Under the pieces are notes generated by a model that did no database searches, was not told where the DNA came from, and saw only the letters and a program-made list of their open reading frames with translations. Positions 58,506-64,000 of a stretch of 64,000 nucleotides of DNA are shown in pieces (positions within the stretch are counted from its first letter, which is position 1; the number at the start of each line of letters is the position of its first letter). The stretch lies in the NCBI RefSeq assembly GCF_028823535.1, contig NZ_JAQIYM010000090.1:806001-870000 (forward strand), read 5' to 3'. A program made the position numbers and the translations under genes. This DNA is from Pseudomonas serbica (GTDB lineage Bacteria > Pseudomonadota > Gammaproteobacteria > Pseudomonadales > Pseudomonadaceae).

Positions 58506-59357
58506 ATGGAACTCGAACTGAATGATGTGACCCAAAAGGCCCCTGAACTGGTGCCGTTGATTGCCTCCAGCCGCCTGACGCTGAAGAAGCACAAGCTGGA
58601 AGATCACACTGCTCGCGTGGTGCTGGTACTGGACATCTCCGAATCGATGCGCCCGCTGTACGCCAACCGCCAGGTGCACGACCTCGTGGCCAAGACCATG
58701 GCCCTGGGCTTTCAGTTTGATGACAATGGCGAGATCGATGTGGTCGCTTTTGGTACCAAGGCCCACTACATCGGTGAGTACGGCATCAGCAACTACAAGC
58801 GTTGCGTCGATGACATCCTGAAGAGCCATACGCTCGAGTTCGGCACTCATTACGAGAAGCCGCTGGAAATGTTGCTGGAGAAGTACGGCGACAGCGATCT
58901 GCCCGTCTATGTCCAGTTCGTGACTGATGGTGACACCCAGCACCGTGAGGCCTCCGAGGCCATGCTGCGCAAGATGTCCAGCGCCCCAATTTTCGTGCAG
59001 TTCATGGGTTTGGGCCAGGCAATCATGCCTGCCGGCTTTGATAAAGCTGATGTTGCCGAGCCAACTCCTGCGGCTCAGCCGGCTGCCAAGCGTGGCCTTC
59101 TCAGCAGCTTGCTGGGCGCCGTGGGTATCGGTAAACCTGATCCAGTGGCACCGGCAAAGCCTGTAAAGAAATCCCGTCTGCCCGAGGGCTTCGAATTCCT
59201 GGTCAACCTGGACAACATGGAAGGGCGCAAGGTGGACAACGCGAATTTCTTTGCGATCAAAGACCCCGCTGCCTTTCCTGACGACAAGCTGTATTCCCTG
59301 TTGATGAACGAATACCCGCAGTGGCTGGTGGCGGCGCGTGAAGCCCGCATCCTGTAA
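58506..59357 (+). CDS. TerF-like VWA domain protein
   Basis: A 283-residue protein from ATG 58506 after GGAAACCCGCTG. RVVLVLDISESMRPLYANRQ near residue 38 is the VWA metal site (D-x-S-x-S), with VTDGDTQHRE as the later Asp. A GTHYEKPL Thr and DIDVVAFGTKAHYIGEYGIS-type strands fit the TerF/YegL VWA class. The N-terminal part lacks the TerD domain of full TerF. The last third (RLPEGFEFLVNLDN...FPDDKLYSLL) is the class's usual end. Role in tellurite or phage resistance is only family-based. Confidence 0.8.
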   Translation: MELELNDVTQKAPELVPLIASSRLTLKKHKLEDHTARVVLVLDISESMRPLYANRQVHDLVAKTMALGFQFDDNGEIDVVAFGTKAHYIGEYGISNYKRCVDDILKSHTLEFGTHYEKPLEMLLEKYGDSDLPVYVQFVTDGDTQHREASEAMLRKMSSAPIFVQFMGLGQAIMPAGFDKADVAEPTPAAQPAAKRGLLSSLLGAVGIGKPDPVAPAKPVKKSRLPEGFEFLVNLDNMEGRKVDNANFFAIKDPAAFPDDKLYSLLMNEYPQWLVAAREARIL

Positions 59358-59404
59358 TATCGCAGTCATCAGTTGCTGAATCGAAGGCCAGAGGGGAAAC
59401 GTTC

Positions 59405-59779
59405 GTGAAAAGTAAAACCAGTACCCTCGCGAGGCAGGCTACCAACAAAGTCTCCTTTCCAGCATGGTGGAAAACCCTGCTGGTCATGTTGGTGGCTGGT
59501 TCCACCTGCTGGGCGGCGATCTACTTCGAAAAAGCTGTTGGCGTTGCCCTGGTGATCGTGCCCTTCATCAGCTTCACCTACTGGTGTGATGAGGCCAACA
59601 TCAATTGGAAAAACACACCGCTGCTGAAATCCGTGCTATTCCTCTTGATGGTGGCGCTCACTGTCACCTACGTGGTCGGCGCTTCAGAAGTGAGTCGCGT
59701 GATCCACCATAAAACACCGCTCTTCAATTCTGGCTGGATCTATGACCTGGCCTCGAAGGTCAACCGCCTCACAAGTTAA
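59405..59779 (+). CDS. Small membrane protein
   Basis: A 124-residue protein from GTG 59405 after GAGGGGAAACGTTC. Three hydrophobic segments (LLVMLVAGSTCWAAIYFEKA, VALVIVPFISFTYWC, SVLFLLMVALTVTYVV). Function unknown. Coupled in position with the VWA gene. Confidence 0.65.
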   Translation: MKSKTSTLARQATNKVSFPAWWKTLLVMLVAGSTCWAAIYFEKAVGVALVIVPFISFTYWCDEANINWKNTPLLKSVLFLLMVALTVTYVVGASEVSRVIHHKTPLFNSGWIYDLASKVNRLTS

Positions 59780-59838
59780 GTCCCGCTTGGGGATTCCCAA
59801 GCTGCAGATCGACAACAACTGGCTTGGAGCCAAGCGAC

Positions 59839-60060
59839 ATGCAAACCAAAGAAACCATCGTTGTGACTGTTTTCTACTGCGACGTCTGTGGTGCGAAATG
59901 TGGGAATGGTATGACCACCTACGAGCAAGATGGCAAAGAGGATCAACACGCTTGTGCTGGCGCGGACGAAAATCTGGTTCGCTGCAAGGATGTGCTCGAA
60001 AAGCGCATTGTCGCCGAGTGCCGCAAAAATCGGCAGGCAGACAAAGCGCTAAAGCAGTAA
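59839..60060 (+). CDS. Small zinc-ribbon protein, paralogue 1
   Basis: A 73-residue protein from ATG 59839 (TTG 59824 possible). VTVFYCDVCGAKCGNGMTTY is the shared core with the next gene: YCDVCG and a C-G-GM turn; the later C-x-GADENLVRC completes a four-Cys site. Function unknown. Confidence 0.65.
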   Translation: MQTKETIVVTVFYCDVCGAKCGNGMTTYEQDGKEDQHACAGADENLVRCKDVLEKRIVAECRKNRQADKALKQ

Positions 60061-60186
60061 AGGGGTACAACGAATGGCTGGGGGAGGGGGAGTCGATTCC
60101 TCCGCCCTGGCGGCTCTCTTGGCTTGCTCGAAAATTTCTGGCACTACACCAAAACGACTTAACCTAATGGCTTGGAGTCGCCCGGC

Positions 60187-60399
60187 ATGAAATCGCAACA
60201 AATGCGCAAAGCCGTTTTCTACTGCGATGTTTGCGGTGAACAATGCGGAACTGGCATGACCACGTTCGAGCGGCCAGACAAGGATTACCACGCCTGTAGG
60301 GGCTACCATGGTTCGGTGCCGTGTCGCGCCTTTCTCCTGCTCAAGCTGGAAGAGAAGCATGGTCAACAATCGAAATTAACCAAGAGCCGAGCACGATGA
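60187..60399 (+). CDS. Small zinc-ribbon protein, paralogue 2
   Basis: A 70-residue protein from ATG 60187. KAVFYCDVCGEQCGTGMTTF copies paralogue 1. HACRGYHGSVPCRAFLLL closes the zinc site. A tandem duplicate about 130 bp away, with a basic tail. Overlaps the next gene. Confidence 0.65.
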   Translation: MKSQQMRKAVFYCDVCGEQCGTGMTTFERPDKDYHACRGYHGSVPCRAFLLLKLEEKHGQQSKLTKSRAR

Positions 60400-60731
60400 A
60401 GACAATCACTACAGACATGGCAACTGCCCTGAAGCATCTGGTCGACACCATCGATCTAAACGCCGAGCAGATTAAAGACGAGAACTGGATAGGTGCGGTC
60501 TGCGATGCTCGTGATGCCTTGCCTGAGAACACTGTTGAGGCCCTGACAAATCAGGGTAAGGGGAGGGTCGATGCCTTCGCCCTCGCTGCTGACAGTGCTT
60601 CGATCCTGGAACTGGCCGCCGATTGTGTGGAGCGCGGCTTGATGAACGAGGCGCTTCTTCACCTGGGCATGCTCAGCGTCAAGCTCCATGACCTGGCAGC
60701 CAAGGTCAAACCTAGCGGCCCGAAAAACTAA
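60396..60731 (+). CDS. Hypothetical helical protein
   Basis: A 111-residue protein from ATG 60396 (overlap with the previous stop). Helical: MATALKHLVDTIDLNAEQIK and AADSASILELAADCVERGLM. Not recognised. Confidence 0.65.
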   Translation: MKTITTDMATALKHLVDTIDLNAEQIKDENWIGAVCDARDALPENTVEALTNQGKGRVDAFALAADSASILELAADCVERGLMNEALLHLGMLSVKLHDLAAKVKPSGPKN

Positions 60732-60761
60732 CCTCGCCTACGATACGGATTGGAGATGACT

Positions 60762-61505
60762 ATGCCCGGCACCGATCAACCTAAGTTGAACGTCGTTGAT
60801 CAGTTGGTCAAGCAGGCCCTCCTGAGAGGCCCCTCAATGTACGGCAGCCGGCTTTCCGTGCTGAGTTCTGTCTTCTTTACGGGTGGTAATGGGTATTTCT
60901 GGAACAATGACGGTACCCTGGGTTCGCGCTACCCGGCGCCAACCTGCACCGAAATGAAATTCTCCGATCTGGACAGCCCTCCGGCGCCAGCTTCCGCACT
61001 GGATGTGGAGAGCGAGAAGTTCATTACGCCTTTTGAATTGGTTAAGCAGGCCAGGCATAAGCGCCTACGTGCCATCCGTACACTCATCGCCGAAGACATT
61101 GATTTGTATGCCCGGTATAACCTCATGGGCGACACGCTCGACGTCGAGTCATTAAGAAACTATTTCAGTATTTTTGAGCTTGATCGCGGCCTGATCGCGA
61201 CGGCGCCCTATGAGGTGCTTGACCATGACTGGGCCAGGGCCATGATGGAGCTCTTGAATGAAGCGATACATACGTTGGGCGACGCTCTGCGCGTGAGAGA
61301 TTCATCGTTCTCCCGAGAAACTGCTAACCCTCAGTTGCTGGGTTATTACGACAAGATTGAGGAATTGATTGGTAAGGTGGCCAAAGTGCCAGGACTGTAC
61401 AACAAGTCAGCCATTCAAGGCATTATCGACCTTCTGGAGAAGGCCAAGGCCAAACGCGATTCAAATCCCAGCGCTGAAACTGGTCATTTAAACACCGACA
61501 ATTGA
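60762..61505 (+). CDS. Hypothetical protein
   Basis: A 247-residue protein. ATG 60762 lies six bases after GGAG; upstream in-frame starts (60750, 60756) are less well placed. It has VDQLVKQALLRGPSMYGSRL and a longer helical end (ARYNLMGDTLDVESLRNYFS; NKSAIQGIIDLLEKAKAK). Not recognised. Confidence 0.65.
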   Translation: MPGTDQPKLNVVDQLVKQALLRGPSMYGSRLSVLSSVFFTGGNGYFWNNDGTLGSRYPAPTCTEMKFSDLDSPPAPASALDVESEKFITPFELVKQARHKRLRAIRTLIAEDIDLYARYNLMGDTLDVESLRNYFSIFELDRGLIATAPYEVLDHDWARAMMELLNEAIHTLGDALRVRDSSFSRETANPQLLGYYDKIEELIGKVAKVPGLYNKSAIQGIIDLLEKAKAKRDSNPSAETGHLNTDN

Positions 61506-61576
61506 ACGAGAAAAACTCATGAAGACGTCGGCCACGCTCAAACATGTGAATGCGTACTATTCCTACGGGGAAAGGC

Positions 61577-61864
61577 GTGAATAAGATCGTATTTCTTGGC
61601 TTATCTCTTTGCGCGGTGGCCTTTCTGCTGTCTGGCTGCGCCACGCAAGATCCGTCCACCGTTGTCCCCCTAGGGCCAGGCTTTTTCGCCGGTGTGTGGC
61701 ACGGGATGATCGCGCCCCTGGCCTTCATCGGCCACCTTTTCGATCAATCTATCGCTGTGTACGCGGTTCCTAACAATGGCGGCTGGTACACCTTTGGGTT
61801 TCTGCTCGGCCTGGGTGGTCTTTCCTCAGGCCCTATCGTGAAGATCGTCATCCGGAAACGGTGA
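61577..61864 (+). CDS. Small lipoprotein / membrane protein
   Basis: A 95-residue product from GTG 61577 after GGGGAAAGGC. LGLSLCAVAFLLSGC is a lipobox, and a second hydrophobic region (GMIAPLAFIGHLFDQSIAVY) follows. The late GWYTFGFLLGLGGLSSGPIV suggests a membrane anchor. Function unknown. Confidence 0.6.
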   Translation: MNKIVFLGLSLCAVAFLLSGCATQDPSTVVPLGPGFFAGVWHGMIAPLAFIGHLFDQSIAVYAVPNNGGWYTFGFLLGLGGLSSGPIVKIVIRKR

Positions 61865-61933
61865 TGACGCGTCCTGGTAATCAACAATGAAGATTAATTG
61901 CCATAGCCCATATGGAATTCAGATAACCGGACG

Positions 61934-63127
61934 ATGAAGCTTCCGATTCCGGCAGAAATCGCTGACCAGCTTAGCGTTCCAGGACTGCGTGCCGCGTCCT
62001 CTCCCTACACCGGCTTGCCAAAGGCCGAAGATAGCCTGCCCAACTACTTCAAAGCCGTCCTGGCGATTGCGCGACGTGAACAGTCAGTGCTGGCCAGTGA
62101 ATCCATCGACGGAGAGATCTACCAACAGCGGTTGACCAGCCTCATCGATGACATGTTTGGTCATGTATTTTCGTTCGGATGGCTGTCGTCGAAAAATGAT
62201 CACTTTGCTGGTTCAGCGCCCAACCTCAGGTTTGTGCGCCAGTTTCTGGCTGATTTGTTTTTACAGGGCGGGCCATTTCATGGCGGCGTGGCCAGCAAAA
62301 TCCGATTTCGCCCCAATGAAATCCTCTGGGCGCCACTGGCCCACCTGATCTTGTCCAATCCTGAAGACACCCTGAACCTGAACGAAGCCATCTGGTTTCG
62401 CTTGGCCAGAGGCTATTTGGGCTGCACCGAGGACATGGGTACGGTTGGCCAGCAACGCTTCGAGCGTGACTTGAATTTGCTGTGCAACCGCATAGGCTTC
62501 GTTGAGCACCGTCCGTGGGTTCACGAAATCATGCAAAGTTTGCCTGGCCGAATGCATGGCTACGGCGAATTTAGCGAATTGTTGGAGTTGGGCGGGCTGG
62601 CCGGCCTGTTGCGGTGGGGCATCGACCTGGATGCCACCCTAAGGAGTGCGATGGAGGACATGGCTCAGTGCAGACTCGAGTTCTCCGGCTATGGCCGTCT
62701 GGTGGCAGGTGTCCTGAGTTTGGTCGAGCATTTGGAGAGGCAGGGAAGCATTGATGCGCCTATCGCTCAGCAACGCCGTGGAGTGCTTCTCCAAGCAGGC
62801 TTGGAGGCATGGCGGACGGCTGACAAGCGGCAGGAAGACAACTGGCTGCCTTCTCTTAATCGTGTCTTTGGGTGCGTGAATGCCGATATGACGCTAGCAC
62901 AGTGGTTGGCATACAAGCATTTTGCGAATACGCAACTCGAGCGCTCACTGGCCCTTAAAGCCCTGAGAGCAGCCAAACCTGAGTTGGTCGTTGAAGCAAT
63001 CTACGGTGCCGGCACTGCAGTTCAACAAGTGGGTCTGATTCGGGAAATTGGCGTGCAGCACGTGATACCTGAAAATGAGTGGTTGAGTCTGCTAGGATCA
63101 GCTTTCAGTACTGACCTTGGCCTATAG
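61934..63127 (+). CDS. Hypothetical protein, paralogue family B, copy 1
   Basis: A 397-residue protein from ATG 61934. A block LADLFLQGGPFHGGVASKIR, FRPNEILWAPLAHLILSNPE is shared with the gene at 63514. It is mostly helical; no catalytic motif is visible. The later parts contain WQRFERDLNLL-type and repeated R/W-rich segments. Not recognised. Confidence 0.75.
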   Translation: MKLPIPAEIADQLSVPGLRAASSPYTGLPKAEDSLPNYFKAVLAIARREQSVLASESIDGEIYQQRLTSLIDDMFGHVFSFGWLSSKNDHFAGSAPNLRFVRQFLADLFLQGGPFHGGVASKIRFRPNEILWAPLAHLILSNPEDTLNLNEAIWFRLARGYLGCTEDMGTVGQQRFERDLNLLCNRIGFVEHRPWVHEIMQSLPGRMHGYGEFSELLELGGLAGLLRWGIDLDATLRSAMEDMAQCRLEFSGYGRLVAGVLSLVEHLERQGSIDAPIAQQRRGVLLQAGLEAWRTADKRQEDNWLPSLNRVFGCVNADMTLAQWLAYKHFANTQLERSLALKALRAAKPELVVEAIYGAGTAVQQVGLIREIGVQHVIPENEWLSLLGSAFSTDLGL

Positions 63128-63146
63128 CCTTCATGGAGCATTAACG

Positions 63147-63455
63147 GTGAAAGTGTACTTGGATGATGAGCGCACCACGCCTGAAGGGTGGGTGAGGGTC
63201 TATTGGCCTGATGAGGCCATCCAGCTGCTTGAGGCTGGCGGTGTCGACGAGATCAGCCTCGATCACGACCTGGGTGACGATGATCGTGGTACCGGCTATG
63301 ACGTGGTGCTCTGGATCGAAGAGGCGGTGGCTCTGCGGGATTTCACGCCGCCACAAATGTCTGTGCACTCGGCCAACAGTTCCGCCCGGCTCAAGATGGA
63401 ATCGGGTATCCAGCAGATCCGGCGTTTGCACGAAGGGAAGCGGGCGGCACGTTGA
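63147..63455 (+). CDS. Cyclic-phosphate processing receiver-like (cREC) protein
   Basis: A 102-residue protein from GTG 63147. VYLDDERTTPEGWVRVYWPD near residue 3, then EISLDHDLGDDDRGTGYDVV and VLWIEEAV make the cREC domain: an REC-like fold with a DDER motif and SLDHDLG. Such domains are placed in phage and plasmid conflict systems where they may process cyclic nucleotides. No cyclic-nucleotide synthase gene is in this window. It sits between the two members of family B. Confidence 0.75.
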   Translation: MKVYLDDERTTPEGWVRVYWPDEAIQLLEAGGVDEISLDHDLGDDDRGTGYDVVLWIEEAVALRDFTPPQMSVHSANSSARLKMESGIQQIRRLHEGKRAAR

Positions 63456-63513
63456 GCCTGGTGACGCTCCTGTCGGATACTGGAGTATCGAAGAGTATTG
63501 AGGCGTGAGTGTC

Positions 63514-64000
63514 ATGTCAGTTAACGATTTAGAGAACGCGCCTGATCGCTGGGTAGGCGTGAAGGCCTTCTATTCCGATCATCTCAGGAAGTCGCGAGAG
63601 CACCTGGCGGCGATTTCGAAGAGCAATCTGACAGCCGAACAGTTCGACACCTCTCTTACAGCAAAGGCTGTGACGGTAGTTAAGGATGCGCTGGCCGGTA
63701 AAGATGATGCAAAGACGCTCAGACCAGGGTTGCCCCTCGTACACAAACTGCTCAGCGACCTTTTTCTACCCGGTGGCCCTTTTCACGGGGTGCAAGTCGA
63801 CACATTCGGCTTCATGCCCAACAATTCCCTGTGGGCTCCTTTGCTCCAGTTGTACCTGGAGCATCCTGGCGAGCTGCAAGGCCTGCAGGAGCCCCTGTTT
63901 AATTACCTGGCCTGGCTTCATATTGAGAGCCGAGAGGGCGTCCCAGCTAAGGATCGGTTGAGTTTTGTAGAGGACATGAGCTACTTGGCTGGACAGCTCG
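63514..64000 (+). CDS. Hypothetical protein, paralogue family B, copy 2, cut by window edge
   Basis: The frame from ATG 63514 runs open to the last base (162 residues seen). LLSDLFLPGGPFHGVQVDTF then FMPNNSLWAPLLQLYLEHPG matches copy 1 at 61934 (SDLFL-GGPFHG...LWAPL). The later EDMSYLAGQL also parallels its TEDMG-V segment. The 3' end lies beyond the window. Function unknown. Confidence 0.7.
   Translation, partial: MSVNDLENAPDRWVGVKAFYSDHLRKSREHLAAISKSNLTAEQFDTSLTAKAVTVVKDALAGKDDAKTLRPGLPLVHKLLSDLFLPGGPFHGVQVDTFGFMPNNSLWAPLLQLYLEHPGELQGLQEPLFNYLAWLHIESREGVPAKDRLSFVEDMSYLAGQL

Noticed and set aside
1..64000. tRNA, rRNA, insertion sequences or a replication origin
   Set aside because: No tRNA-like cloverleaf, transposase, integrase, Rep protein or iteron cluster was seen.

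Overview
The window looks like part of a large Pseudomonas-type plasmid (megaplasmid). Nearly all genes are small, tightly packed and of unknown function. Modular phage-like families (Ea22-like and Lar-like) recur. Intact mobile elements, tRNAs, rRNAs and housekeeping genes are absent. The few recognisable genes are typical plasmid cargo: a Phd/VapC toxin-antitoxin pair, an orphan Phd, a DsbC-like disulfide isomerase, chemotaxis genes (a methyl-accepting protein and CheW), an ADP-ribosylglycohydrolase, a TerF-like VWA protein and a shrunken type IA topoisomerase. The Pseudomonas assignment is inference from the style of the proteins (an MSRSRRKTP-type protein, a DUF6694-like lipoprotein) and the moderate-to-high GC. 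No database search was possible.

Layout. 1-2.8 kb: a duplicated unknown family, a Lar-like zinc protein and a ceramidase-family membrane protein. 2.9-9.8 kb: a viroplasmin-domain protein, a HigA-like regulator with a 9-bp inverted-repeat operator, a frameshifted small gene, then three tandem paralogues of one unknown family. 9.9-13.9 kb: small unknown genes, including an ADP-ribosyltransferase-like protein. 14.0-18.9 kb: a 1.07-kb tandem gene duplication, two minus-strand genes and the DsbC-like gene. 19-24 kb: orphan Phd, a P-loop protein and a DUF262 protein. 24-42.5 kb: one long run of overlapping plus-strand genes, many with an Ea22-like build (short N-terminal module, APV-ER-EP linker, coiled coil, zinc ribbon), interrupted by the topoisomerase-like gene, a second P-loop ATPase and the VapBC-like pair. 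42.5-46 kb: mostly minus strand, with ADP-ribosylglycohydrolase, CheW and small membrane proteins. 46.2-49.0 kb: the repeat array. 49.4-52 kb: lipoproteins and small membrane proteins. 52.1-56.4 kb: a minus-strand run of small, often zinc-ribbon proteins. 56.5-58.2 kb: the chemoreceptor. 58.5-64 kb: the VWA gene, paired zinc-ribbon genes and a large unknown family with two members.

The most striking element is the array at 46217-49034. It holds 49 imperfect hairpin repeats, mostly with a 60-bp period, and no cas gene lies in the window. Each repeat is about 28 bp with a 5-bp stem and a 5-nt loop, and each spacer is about 32 bp. Length, period, stem position and both repeat ends match type I-F CRISPR repeats read on the minus strand, but the stem sequence is different and the loop changes from unit to unit. 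A good sigma70 promoter (49205-49233, minus strand) points into the array. This is either a highly diverged orphan I-F-like CRISPR array or an undescribed array of structured RNA units.

A second pattern is a family of five promoters with a TTGC/TTGT -35 box, a CTAG-centred palindrome in the spacer and a TATNAT/TACTAT-like -10. It suggests a plasmid-wide regulator acting on scattered accessory operons.
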